From: Tolypothrix bouteillei VB521301
GTDB lineage: Bacteria > Cyanobacteriota > Cyanobacteriia > Cyanobacteriales > Nostocaceae
Direction: 5' to 3'
Assembly (NCBI RefSeq): GCF_000760695.4
Contig: NZ_JHEG04000001.1
Location: 5,400,204-5,464,203 of the forward strand
DNA length: 64,000 nt
The notes under the pieces were generated by a model. The model was not told the origin of the DNA and did not search any database. It was given only the letters and a program-made list of their open reading frames with translations. Made by a program: the position numbers and the translations under genes. Position 1 is the first letter of the stretch. Every line of letters starts with the position of its first letter. Shown one piece after another: positions 9,101 to 17,285 of this stretch.

Positions 9101-10824
9101 AACAACTGGTTGCCATTAGCACTGACAATACTATTAGCTGGTGGGATTTGGAAAGCAATCAGAAGAGTCAATCGCATACATTATTTAACACCAAATCACC
9201 TATATTTAAGAGTGTGGTAGAAAAAGGGCTTTCTTCAGCAAATGTAATGATTGATTCCAATAATAGGCTGCTTGTGTCGGTTCAAGAAGAGAATTCCATC
9301 GTCCGTTTGTTTGACTTTAAGCAAGGAAATTTGTTAGCTAAATTCAATAAGCCAAACGCTCCTGGTAGCGAATATTATGCGGCTTTTAGCCTTAACGGCG
9401 AATTACAAGCTACTATTTCCAATAGCGGCACTGTCAGCTTATGGGATTCAAAGGGCAAAAAACTAGACGACATCGGGGGATGTAGAATTTTAGTTCAAGA
9501 CAGCACACCAATGACAAATGTTAGTATTAGTCCCGATGGCAAGCTTCTTGCTACTGCTGCATTTGAAAATGGAAACGGCATCATTTGCTTGTGGAATTTA
9601 AAGAGCAAGCAGTTAATTAAATTTAGGGGCAATCAAGGTCTAATCAACAGTGTCAGTTTTAGCCCTGATAGCAAACAATTAGCTACTATTGGAAGAGATG
9701 GCACTATTCGCTTATGGGAAGGTTGGGAAGGTCAACCCCTAGTAGCAGTCAAAGGACAAAATACGGTTACTAGCGTTAGCCTTAGCCCTGATAACAAGCT
9801 AATAGCTACTGGTGAAGAAGAAGGCACTGTCCGTTTGTGGAATTGGAAGCTGCAACAAAAACCAATCCGCGAATTCCCACTTCAAAATTCAGGCCAAATT
9901 TGGGGTTTGATTTTTAGTTCTGATGGTAATTTACTGGCTACTGGTAAAGAAGATGGTACTATCAGCTTATGGGATTTGAGGAAGTCGAACAACCAGCAAC
10001 CGTTAGCTCGATTTACCGGACCAGCACTTAGCGTAGGTTCTGCTAGTTTTGCTCGAGATCCATTATGGACTTTTGGCTTTAACAAAGATAACAACTTGCT
10101 AGCTACTGTTGACTCTCATACTTCTAATAATGCTATTGTCTACCCGTGGAATGGGCAAACTCCACAAAATCCGACCATACTCTCTCGAAATTTGCCAGAG
10201 TATGATGTCAACAAAATCCGTAGCGTCAGTTTTAATCCTAATAGTAGCTTGCTAGTTACTGGTGACTCACACGGCGAGATAAGTTTTTGGGACTGGAAAA
10301 ATAAGCAGAAACTGCCAACGAAATTTAAAGAACATAGAGATGGGGTGAACAGCGTGATTTTTAGTCATGATGGAAGTATGCTGGCTACCGCCGGAAACGA
10401 TGGCATCGCCCGCTTATGGCTAGATTTAGTAAATTACAAGTTTTTAGAATTAAAAGGACATATCTACGGGATTAATCAGGTAATTTTTAACTCGAAGAAT
10501 AATTTAGTAGCAACTGCTGGAAGAGATGGTACGGTTCGTTTGTGGAACTTGAATGGTCAGCAGTTAGCAGAATACCAGATAGATCAAAGTAATCGTGATT
10601 ACTGGGTTACAAGCATTAGTTTTAGCCCGGATGGTAAGCAACTAGCTGCTGTAGGACAAGATACTACAAGAGGGTCGTGGCAAGCTAAGATGTGGCAGGT
10701 TGAAGGATTAGATGAGTTGATGGTAAGGGGTTGCAATTGGGTGCGTAGCTATCTTGAGAATAATCCCAATGTTAAAAATGGCGATCGCAAGCTTTGTAAT
10801 GACATTCCCGATAAACGCTCTTAG
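6190..10824 (+). CDS. Caspase-STAND NTPase-WD40 protein
   Basis: A 1544-residue multidomain protein. Residues 1-270 are a caspase domain with His86 in FYFAGHGK and Cys143 in ILDCCFSG. A linker with the nSTAND signature NPYKGLRSF (297-305) leads to a P-loop NTPase with Walker A GDSGSGKSS (338-346) and a Walker B segment LVIDQFEEL near residue 470. One hydrophobic segment near residues 812-828 may cross or touch the membrane. From about 900 to 1500 there are many WD40 repeats ending in 'IRLW/VRLW'-type strands. STAND proteins use the propeller as a sensor and the NTPase as an oligomerisation switch, so the predicted action is ligand-triggered assembly that activates the protease. The preceding gene encodes a free caspase that might be its partner or substrate. 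Confidence 0.92.
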   Translation: MMKQYAVIIGINDYRERPLKTAVNDVKKIASILQEDYGYEVKEILDKDANLARLQNLLSELKQQQFPGTTTKIQSDDRFLFYFAGHGKANNAPEGEMRPEGFLIPQDANLLDTDNQKFLSMKDLHDALENLPCRHVLVILDCCFSGSFKWASKRPWYQKSSYKMYHELYQRFLNSFAQQVITSTAHNEEAADVISLGNRGEDKNQKIGSHSPFAYRLIEGLTIDNDRAKADSSKSGVLLARELHTYILERMHIPKHQQTPGLFEMNKHDKGEYLFVIKGFTPQKLPDAIELNEHTNPYKGLRSFEVKKEDTKRFFGRTELINQLADIVEKQTFTIVLGDSGSGKSSLVQAGLIPKLCPQEIGETPNLSSNNHNWIYLGSMRPGDSPFQALYKILDPQSSTSTTQQAETQNKFVQFFENLLIGLNLKQNNSANVHSSQPPSMHRALEAFNVLKDRLKAKSQQDHNSKMILVIDQFEELITFSKKEEKKKKDETEQDKFISQLSKIIGNKDYSEYLRVVLTLRSDFEPQFKEKEGLKDYWSENSQFWVTPMDRQQLREAIEEPAAQKVVFFESPELIDKLINEVADTPGALPLLSFTLSEIYHKYLESAREDRTLTKDDYNSLGSVRSSITKKATEVYNNLCEKKEKGEEINENMIRYIMLRMVSVEGNELARRRVRKEELIYPKSVNKYVDLVINEFVNARLLITGLDANNKECVEPAHDELVRGWSQLQQWLNQEKKEHLAIQRRLTDAAFDWKEKQRKSQLLWNGSPYLEVLKKEVLNDETHNWLNQLETEFVKSSIRQKHLNTNLRRVVVIGVIGLITLAGIFGRNKEIEQIRALTASANTDLSVNRELNALISSLQAGKKLKQSRLLQFFQPDTQLQNTLNLTLQKAVERVKERNILVLSPDEIDKNDIKVIFSSDEELLAIVKKPYSEDGNTVLDSTVDLWSRSGKHLQKSFKIPKLLDVSFSSNSQQLVAISTDNTISWWDLESNQKSQSHTLFNTKSPIFKSVVEKGLSSANVMIDSNNRLLVSVQEENSIVRLFDFKQGNLLAKFNKPNAPGSEYYAAFSLNGELQATISNSGTVSLWDSKGKKLDDIGGCRILVQDSTPMTNVSISPDGKLLATAAFENGNGIICLWNLKSKQLIKFRGNQGLINSVSFSPDSKQLATIGRDGTIRLWEGWEGQPLVAVKGQNTVTSVSLSPDNKLIATGEEEGTVRLWNWKLQQKPIREFPLQNSGQIWGLIFSSDGNLLATGKEDGTISLWDLRKSNNQQPLARFTGPALSVGSASFARDPLWTFGFNKDNNLLATVDSHTSNNAIVYPWNGQTPQNPTILSRNLPEYDVNKIRSVSFNPNSSLLVTGDSHGEISFWDWKNKQKLPTKFKEHRDGVNSVIFSHDGSMLATAGNDGIARLWLDLVNYKFLELKGHIYGINQVIFNSKNNLVATAGRDGTVRLWNLNGQQLAEYQIDQSNRDYWVTSISFSPDGKQLAAVGQDTTRGSWQAKMWQVEGLDELMVRGCNWVRSYLENNPNVKNGDRKLCNDIPDKRS

Positions 10825-10840
10825 AGGTCAACAATACAAC

Positions 10841-12714
10841 CTACCTTACACCCTCCACAGCCCCCAAAGCTAAGAGTGCTGCTCTCTGTGCTGCTGTTAA
10901 CCCAGTTACACCCGCAATATTCATACCCTCATAAAGACGATCGCTTCTCAATACTTTTGTACATTCCCCAGTATCTACATCCCAAAGCCTCATCGTCTCA
11001 TCCGTACTACCACTTAATAAGGTACATCCATCCGGACTCCAAGCAACAGACCAAACCTCATTAGTATGTCCTTGCAATATCTTAAGCACGTACCTTGCTG
11101 CACATCCCATAACCTTACAGTACCATCCTGAGAGCCACTTGCTAAAATGCTACTATCATGACTCCAACATACTGACCACACGCGATGGGTGTGACCGCGC
11201 AACACCAGGCAGCACTCATCTTGCTGCACATCCCATAAATAAATTGAACCGTCATCGCTGCCACTTGCCAAAGTTCGATTATTTGGAGCAAAACTGAGTG
11301 TCAACAATGCGTGATTTGTATCATACTTTAACACCTTGAGGCAGGTACCAGTTTGGGAATCCCACAGGCGAATGGAACCGTCAAAACTGCAACTTGCTAA
11401 AAGCGTAACCTCTGGATTATGACTTAAATCTGTTCTGGGTGCATAACTGACTCCACTGACCCAAGAAGCATGACCTTGCAATACTTTTAAAGTTTCACCC
11501 GTCGCAACATCCCACACTCTCACTGTACAATCATGACTGCCACTTGCGATCAGGCGAGCATTTGGACTCCTAGATACATCCCAAACTCGATTGGTATGAC
11601 CGCGCAACACTCTTAAAGCTTCACCTGTCTGGATATCCCACAATCGAACTGTACCATCCGAACCGCCACTGACTAAAAGTTGTGAGTCTCGATCGCTAGC
11701 ATAGCTTGTGGGTGCATAGGAAAGTCCCACGATTCCACGCTTGTGCCCCTGAAACTTAGTCATTAACTTACCATTATCGACATTCCACAATCTCACATTA
11801 GAATCATCACTACCACTAGCAATCGTTTTACCATCTGAACTCCAAGCTACCGATCGCACGGAATGACATTGCCCCTGTAATACTTTAAAACATTTACCCA
11901 ATTTTTCATCCCAAAATCGCACGCTAGAGTCGTGGCTACCACTGGCAATTGTCTTACCATCTGAACTCCAAGCCATCGAATAAATTGCACCTGTGTGTCC
12001 CTGCAAAATTTTGAGACACTCACCAAGTTGTACATCCCACAATCGAACAGAAAACTCAGAATCGTCCCCAGTTGCAATCTGACGACCATCTGGACTCCAA
12101 GCGATCGACCAAATCGGTGCAGTGTGCTCTTGTAAAACTTTTAAGCTGTTACCTGTTTGAGTATCCCACAATTGAACAGCATTATCATCACTATTACTTG
12201 CCAAGATATTGCCATCGGGACTAAAAGTAACAGTTGATGTCAAACTATGATGCCGATGCCCTTGAAGTGTTAAAAGGTTTTGATAATCCGACGTGCGGCG
12301 TAAGTAAATGTATCCATCAATGTCACTTATGGCTAACAATTTGCCATTTGGACTAAATGCTACTGACCTCACACTAGTTAGCTTTTCTGTAAATACACAG
12401 CGTTCGAAAGCGGAAGAATGGAAATTAGCTCCAGCCAGATTTACACGCCGTAAGTCTGCTTGCCAAATTGCTAAATTTGAGAAGTTATACCCCCGTAAAT
12501 CTACTTGCATATGTGCTAGCAAATTAACAAGATTACCCCCCACATATCCTGCTAGTATTGCGGCTTGATGTCTTTGCTGCTCTAGTACACCCTGCAACTT
12601 TTGTATAAGTAATTGTTGACTGCCTAATTCCATGAGCAATTGCTCGAGCAAGGGTTGTATAATGAGTTGCTTTTGTGTCTCCCGAATGTAATCTTTAGCT
12701 GTTGCCTTCATCAA
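10841..12714 (-). pseudogene. WD40 half of a split NB-ARC/WD40 protein, frameshifted near its end
   Basis: The frame from about 12714 encodes a helical linker (MKATAKDYIRETQKQL), a short pentapeptide-like stretch (LRGYNFSNLAIWQADLRR) and ten WD40 repeats. Near 11082-11090 the frame is lost: the next repeat ([19 protein letters not shown]) and the C-terminus ending [19 protein letters not shown] continue in another frame to 10841. A one-base deletion explains this. The C-terminal 'GVTGLT' block is typical of the end of cyanobacterial NB-ARC/WD40 proteins. The upstream neighbour at 12759 supplies the matching helix-turn-helix and NB-ARC half, so both once formed one gene of roughly 1100 codons. 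A truncated propeller might still be translated from a TTG/ATG near 12711-12714. It converges with the caspase gene, whose stop is only 16 bases away. Confidence 0.75.
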
Positions 12715-12758
12715 AGCATGGCTCTGGAATAGAGGAGTAGGGCATTGGTTTTCTAACC

Positions 12759-14132
12759 CTACGCCCGATGCCCGATGCCCAATACCCCATTCCCTAATTT
12801 CTTGACACGATCGAGCAATCGCTGTGTGGTATATTCCATCACCACTGGTTGTAGGAAGAAATACTCTTCGCTTTTTTCAACCAATGAGCGTCGTAACAGG
12901 GATTTGATTGCTTGCGGTAATTGACGCTTAGAAGCAGATGTCACTATATCCTCAGCTAACTCAGCGAGAGAGACTGGCTCTCGATGAATTGCCAGCCAAT
13001 ACATGACTTCCTCTTGCACCATCGACAAACGGTTGAACTGGGATTCCAACAAATCGCCGATGTCCTCAAAAATCCATATCCCCTGTTGCACATAGTCCAA
13101 AACCGAAGCAATCTTACCGTTAAAAAGCTCTTGGGTTCCAGATGCCACCATCTTCAGTGCTAGAGGATTGCCCCCATAATGCTCGATAAGTACCTGCCAA
13201 TCTCGTTCTGTACCCGCAAATTGTCCTTTTTGCTCGAATAACTGCCGTCCCTCAGTAGGATTTAATCCCTTCAGTTGGAGCGATCTCACTCCTGTTTTCT
13301 CTCCTTCTAACGGTATCATTTCTCTTGGTTTTTCTCTAGAAGTCAGCAGGACACAACTCCTATGAGGAACTTCCCTAAGGCATTTGAGTAAGCGATCGTA
13401 CCCTTCGTACCCAGGACGGCATTGCCCTGCGCGATCGCCACTTAATAAAATCGTCTCCACATTGTCTAAAATCAACAGACAACGATGGTTCATCAAACAT
13501 TCCATCAGCTTTGATACTTTGCCATCAAAACTTTGAGCGATCGCTATTTCTTTTCGCAACGCCCACAGCAAGAATTGCAGTATGCTCGTTAAAATCTCCT
13601 CTACTGGTGGGGCATTTTGCAGGCTTCGTCGGCTTCGCCACACCACTACCTCAAATTCCGTTTGAATTTCTAGCCCTAACTTAACTGCTAAAGTACTTTT
13701 GCCAATACCACCAATTCCTAACAACGCCACTAAACGACACTGTTCTTCTAACACCCATTCCCGTAGTTGCACCAGTTCCACAGAACGACCATAAAATACA
13801 GAGACACTCGGTGCTTCTCCCCAATCATACTGTGGATAAGCGCCTCGCACTTCCAATTCATTGGGAGGGTTTGGTCGGGTATAGTCTTCTTCACACAACT
13901 CCAATCCAAAAGCAGCAAAAGCAGATTGCAACGAACTTTTATCTATCGGTTCACTGCGCCCCTGTATCCTGGAGACAGTGTGCAACGCTAAACCCATGCG
14001 CGAACTCAGTTCCTCTAAAGAAAAGCCTAATTGAGCATTATCAGTCAAATCGGCTTTAGTAATGGATGCTTGAAGTTTATCCCAGCCTTTGAGGGTGAGG
14101 ATAAAACCTCGGCTTCGTCTGTTCTGTTTCAT
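12759..14132 (-). CDS. Helix-turn-helix NB-ARC STAND protein, separated from its WD40 domain
   Basis: The product (457 residues from the preferred ATG at 14132) has an N-terminal helix-turn-helix (FSLEELSSRMGLALHTVSRI), then an NB-ARC NTPase with P-loop LLGIGGIGKST, Walker B-like CLLILDNVETIL and sensor motif VLLTSREKP, followed by a winged-helix region (SLAELAEDIVTSASKRQLPQ). I prefer the ATG at 14132 over the GTG nine bases earlier because AGGTGA lies at the right distance upstream. The C-terminus ends at a stop within a heptamer repeat, and the WD40 part follows in another frame. STAND ATPases of this class are signal-dependent switches. Without its sensor the protein may be inert or constitutively shaped. 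A paralogue lies at 15115-16660. Confidence 0.8.
   Translation of the reverse strand: MKQNRRSRGFILTLKGWDKLQASITKADLTDNAQLGFSLEELSSRMGLALHTVSRIQGRSEPIDKSSLQSAFAAFGLELCEEDYTRPNPPNELEVRGAYPQYDWGEAPSVSVFYGRSVELVQLREWVLEEQCRLVALLGIGGIGKSTLAVKLGLEIQTEFEVVVWRSRRSLQNAPPVEEILTSILQFLLWALRKEIAIAQSFDGKVSKLMECLMNHRCLLILDNVETILLSGDRAGQCRPGYEGYDRLLKCLREVPHRSCVLLTSREKPREMIPLEGEKTGVRSLQLKGLNPTEGRQLFEQKGQFAGTERDWQVLIEHYGGNPLALKMVASGTQELFNGKIASVLDYVQQGIWIFEDIGDLLESQFNRLSMVQEEVMYWLAIHREPVSLAELAEDIVTSASKRQLPQAIKSLLRRSLVEKSEEYFFLQPVVMEYTTQRLLDRVKKLGNGVLGIGHRA
12761..12795. repeat. Short tandem repeat (GATGCCC heptamers) splitting a gene
   Basis: GATGCCC occurs in tandem, followed by a variant copy (AATACCC) and a final CATTCCC. 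Heptameric tandem repeats of this sort are common in filamentous cyanobacteria. This one lies in the linker between the NB-ARC and WD40 parts of the protein, and because the unit is not a multiple of three, gain or loss of a copy changes the reading frame. Confidence 0.65.
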
Positions 14133-14173
14133 AAACGTCACCTAGAACGGAGTAGATGCATCTTAATAGAGCT
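14133..14173 (-). promoter_or_regulatory. Leader conserved between the two NB-ARC genes
   Basis: The 40 bases upstream of this gene and of the paralogue at 16660 share the pattern GTCACCTA-A/G-AAC-A/G-A/G-AGTAGATGCA (plus-strand orientation). It includes the ribosome binding site AGGTGA and an adjoining conserved block. Conservation outside the coding region may reflect recent duplication or a shared control element. Confidence 0.45.
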
Positions 14174-14312
14174 TTTGGGTAAGTTTGGCTTTGAGATACA
14201 CAGCTACTGAAGCGTATTAAGCAGCCTTACAAAAAATGGGGTTATATAATATATAATAGCCAAAAACTACTGACGGTTTTGTTGAGAAAAAAACAACCCC
14301 AGGATTAGCAAA

Positions 14313-14411
14313 GAAAATATTACTATCAAAGTTCCGTCTGAGGTTGTTGAAGTTTACCGTAATGCGACGGTGTTAGAACGTCAAAAAACAGAGCCAATCT
14401 ACAATAATTAA
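14313..14411 (+). pseudogene. Antitoxin-like fragment without a start
   Basis: The frame reads ENITIKVPSEVVEVYRNAT and ends at TAA at 14409-14411. The opening 'ITIKVP.EV...Y' resembles the beta strand and first helix of small antitoxin-like proteins. The usual C-terminal half is missing and no ATG, GTG or TTG stands in frame just upstream, so it is probably a remnant next to the living parDE pair. Confidence 0.45.
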
Positions 14412-14416
14412 AAATT

Positions 14417-14683
14417 ATGAACATCCAACTTAAGCCCGAAGAAGAGCAATTTATTCAAACACAAATTGCTGGAGGTAAATACGACAATCCAGAAGCAGTT
14501 ATTAGTAAAGCACTCAAACTATTGAGGGAGTGGGAAAAAGGCTATCAAAATTGGATTGAAGAAACCCGTCAAAAAGTAGAAGTCGCTGCAGAACAGTTAG
14601 AGAGAGGTGAAGGTATTGACGGGGAAGTTGTAGTTGAGCGACTGCGGGAGAAATTGCGTAAAGCGAGAGAAAATCAAGGATGA
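14417..14683 (+). CDS. parD: ParD-type antitoxin
   Basis: An 88-residue protein. The N-terminal 40 residues fit a ribbon-helix-helix (MNIQLKPEEEQFIQTQIAGG, then KYDNPEAVISKALKLL). The remainder is a charged helix with many Glu, Lys and Arg residues, as in ParD antitoxins, which wraps around ParE. The stop codon overlaps the start of the toxin gene by four bases (ATGA at 14680-14683), giving translational coupling. Autoregulation by ParD binding to its own promoter is expected from the family. Unlike the pair at 1545-2134, both genes here are intact. Confidence 0.82.
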   Translation: MNIQLKPEEEQFIQTQIAGGKYDNPEAVISKALKLLREWEKGYQNWIEETRQKVEVAAEQLERGEGIDGEVVVERLREKLRKARENQG

Positions 14684-14982
14684 AACAACACATTATCTCT
14701 CCAGCAGCCAATCAAGATTTGGAAGAAATTATTGATTATTTTACGAGCCGTAATATTGATACTGGGGAGCATTTTATTGATGAGTTTAATAAAAAATGTA
14801 AGAATCTTGCAAACTTCCCCAACATGGGACGCAGTTATGCTAACATTAAGGATTATTTGCGGGGTGTGCCTTTAAATGGTTACATTATTCTTTACCGAGT
14901 TACAGATAATGGAATTGAAATTTTACGTGTAGTAAGCGGTTATAGAGATTTAGAGTCTTTATTCGCAGAGGATGATGATTAA
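14680..14982 (+). CDS. parE: ParE-type toxin, RelE/ParE superfamily
   Basis: A 100-residue protein with the ParE layout: N-terminal strand and helix (ISPAANQDLEEIIDYF), a central FPNMGRSYANI segment, the strand GYIILYRV and the terminal motif IEILRVVSGYRDLESLF. The length is normal for the family. ParE toxins inhibit DNA gyrase and are held inactive by ParD. It directly overlaps its antitoxin gene. The small pair is a typical passenger of accessory regions and may stabilise the surrounding island. Confidence 0.85.
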   Translation: MKQHIISPAANQDLEEIIDYFTSRNIDTGEHFIDEFNKKCKNLANFPNMGRSYANIKDYLRGVPLNGYIILYRVTDNGIEILRVVSGYRDLESLFAEDDD

Positions 14983-15114
14983 CCAGGTGGACTTTGTTTG
15001 TATAGCGGCGAATTCTATTCGTCTCAATTATTTTCTTCCCAAAGTGATAAGAGAGCGGTAGGTAAGCGGGAAAAAACAAAACTATGTAAAGGTGGGTAAA
15101 CACGGCTAACACCC

Positions 15115-16660
15115 TTACAAATAACCAATGACTTTTGACCAACGACGCTCCTGACTAGTTAACTTTAATTGTGCTGACTTACTTAGGAATTGCTCAAGCA
15201 ACGGTTGCTGTAGGAGTTGCTTTTGAGTTTTCCGAATGTAGTCTTTGGCTATTGCTTTTATCAAAACATGGGTTTGGAAGAGGGGAGTGGGGAGTAGGGG
15301 TTTGAATGTTCTGCATGAGTGAGTCCTTCCTTTCTTGACTAACCCGTTCAACAAATCGCTGTGTGATATGTTCCATCACTACTGGTTGCAGGAAGAAATG
15401 CTCGTCGCTTTTTTCAACTAATGAGCGTTGCAATAGGGATTTGATTGCTGAAGGTACGAGACGTTTTAAAGAAGATGTCACTATATCAGAAGTTAACTCG
15501 GCGAGAGAGACTGGCTTGCGATGAATTGCCAGCCAATACATCACTTCCTCTTCCACCACCGACAAACGGTTGATTTGACATTCTAACAACTCACTAATAT
15601 CCTCAAAAATCGATACTCTCTGTTCCACGTACTCCAAAACCGAGGCAATCTTACCGTTAAAAAGCTCTTGAGTTCCAGCAGCTACCATCTTCAGTGCTAA
15701 GGGATTACCTCCATAATGCTCGATCAGCTTTTGCCACTCTTGTTCTGTCCCCGTGAATTGTCCTTTCTGCTGGAATAACTGTTGTCCTTCGGTAGAACTT
15801 AATCCCCCCAATCGCAGACATTTCACCCCTGTTCGCTCTCCAACTAATGGTGCGATCGCTCTTGGTTTTTCTCTAGAAGTCACCAAAACACAGCTCCTAT
15901 GAGGTGTTTCCCCAAGGCATTTGAGTAATTGAGTGTATCCTTCGTACCCAGGACGACATTGCCCCACCTGACCACCACTACATAAAATTGTCTCTACATT
16001 GTCTAAAATCAACAGACAACGGTGATTCATCAAACATTCCATCAGCTTGGATACTTTACTATTAAAACTTTGAGCGATCGCTGTATCGAGTCGCAACCCC
16101 CACAGCAAAAATTGCAGTATGCTCGTTAAAATCTCCTCTACTGGTGGCGCATTTTGCAGGCTTCGCCACACTACCACCTCAAATTCTGTTTGCATTTGTA
16201 GCCCTAACTTAACTGCTAAACTACTTTTGCCAATACCACCGATTCCTAACAACGCTACTAAACGACACTGTTGTTCTAATATCCATTCCCGGAGTTGCAC
16301 CAGTTCAGCAGAACGACCATAAAACACAGAGACATTTGGAGCTTGTTCCCAGTCATACTGCGGACAAGCTCGTCGCACTTCCAACTCATTAGGAGAGCTT
16401 GGTTTAGTATAATCCTCCTTACACAACTCCAACCCAAAAGCAGCAAAAGCAGATTGCAACGAACTTTTATCTACTGGTTCCAAACGTCCTTGTATTCTAG
16501 AGACAGTATGCAGTGACAAACCCATGCGCGAACTCAGTTCTTCTAAGGTAAAGCCTTCTTGAGCATACTCGATCAACTCGGCTTTAGCTTTGGCACCTTG
16601 AAGCTTATCCCAGCCTTTAAGGGTGAGAATAACACCTCGGCTTCGTCTGTTTTGTTTCAT
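15115..16660 (-). pseudogene. Second helix-turn-helix NB-ARC protein, frameshifted and lacking WD40 repeats
   Basis: The paralogue of the gene at 12759. From the ATG at 16660 (AGGTGA upstream) it encodes the same helix-turn-helix, P-loop LLGIGGIGKSS, Walker B CLLILDNVETIL and VLVTSREKP, then a winged-helix region. The frame continues to a stop at 15194, giving 488 residues. The true continuation (TPLFQTHVLIKAIAKDYIRK) lies in another frame and ends at 15115. The switch is near 15285-15310, where the DNA is a run of ACTCCCC units. After about twenty residues of helical linker, homology to the paralogue stops and the WD40 repeats are absent altogether. A shortened NB-ARC protein could still be made. 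Confidence 0.75.
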
Positions 16661-16968
16661 TAATGTCACCTAAAACAAAGTAGATGCAGTCTTAAGCGAG
16701 GATAATAGAAGGAGATAGTTGAAAGACAATAATTTTGTCTTGACAAATAAAATACACTCTGATAATGAGCCTATTTTATTTGAGCTAACTCTTCTACATA
16801 ACTTACTAGGTGAAGCCAAAGCTTACTTATGCACCAACCACTCTGTCGAACAGTTTACTCTCCCACAGGAGCCAAAGCTTGTTGGTATAGTTGTTGACTG
16901 ATGTATGTACCGTGGGCTTATTTATAATTAATGGTGTAGTTTTATGAAAAATCAAGTCTATAATTCCT

Positions 16969-17078
16969 GTTTCGCTCCCGCAAACGGGTTTCATTATATT
17001 TGAAACTAGAGATATAATGTTTTCTCAAATCGGCGCTCAGGTTTCAATCCCGCAAACGGGTTTCATTTAATTGAAATT
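16969..17078. CRISPR. Two-repeat CRISPR relic, one spacer, no cas genes
   Basis: Repeat-like units stand at 16969-17006 and 17041-17078. They share GTTTC, then TCCCGCAAACGGGTTTCATT, with two substitutions at positions 6-7 and divergence at the 3' end. The internal TCCCG...CGGG palindrome and the GTTTC...GAAA ends are typical of cyanobacterial CRISPR repeats. The 34 bases between them fit a spacer. No leader or cas genes lie in the window. It is either the eroded end of an array or an orphan pair. Confidence 0.65.
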
Positions 17079-17241
17079 GTTACAATACCTAGCCCAGATA
17101 AATTTTGCCATTTTTGCCCAGAACGCGAACTTTTGCTACTTCCAACGCCTATCTCCCACCCATGTATGTTCTTTCGCTTCTAAAACTGTTCGGAAATCTT
17201 GGCAGAGCTAGGTAAACTATAAAGGAAAAAAGATTAAAATA

Positions 17242-17261
17242 ATTAAAATGATTATCTTAAT
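17242..17261. promoter_or_regulatory. Candidate Zur/Fur-type operator
   Basis: ATTAAAATGATTATCTTAAT is an imperfect palindrome, with 16 of 20 positions symmetric, located 24 bases before the start of a COG0523 GTPase gene. Its ATGATTATC core resembles the AT-rich palindromes bound by Zur in cyanobacteria, and COG0523 genes are frequent Zur targets. The assignment to Zur is inference. Confidence 0.45.
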
Positions 17262-17285
17262 CGTACATTAAGAGGCGCTAAAGGC

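Larger units (their letters stand above)
16670..17285. other. Intergenic region with CRISPR relic and GTPase promoter
   Basis: It contains two CRISPR-type repeats (16969-17078) and a palindrome just ahead of the COG0523 gene. A 60-codon frame starting with TTG at 16719 has no family resemblance and is not called. Confidence 0.5.

Noticed and set aside
16719..16901. A 60-codon frame starting with TTG near the CRISPR relic
   Set aside because: No family motif, a weak start and no ribosome site. It is more likely chance.
16969..17078. A working CRISPR array
   Set aside because: Only two repeats, one altered, without leader or cas genes. It is kept as a relic only.
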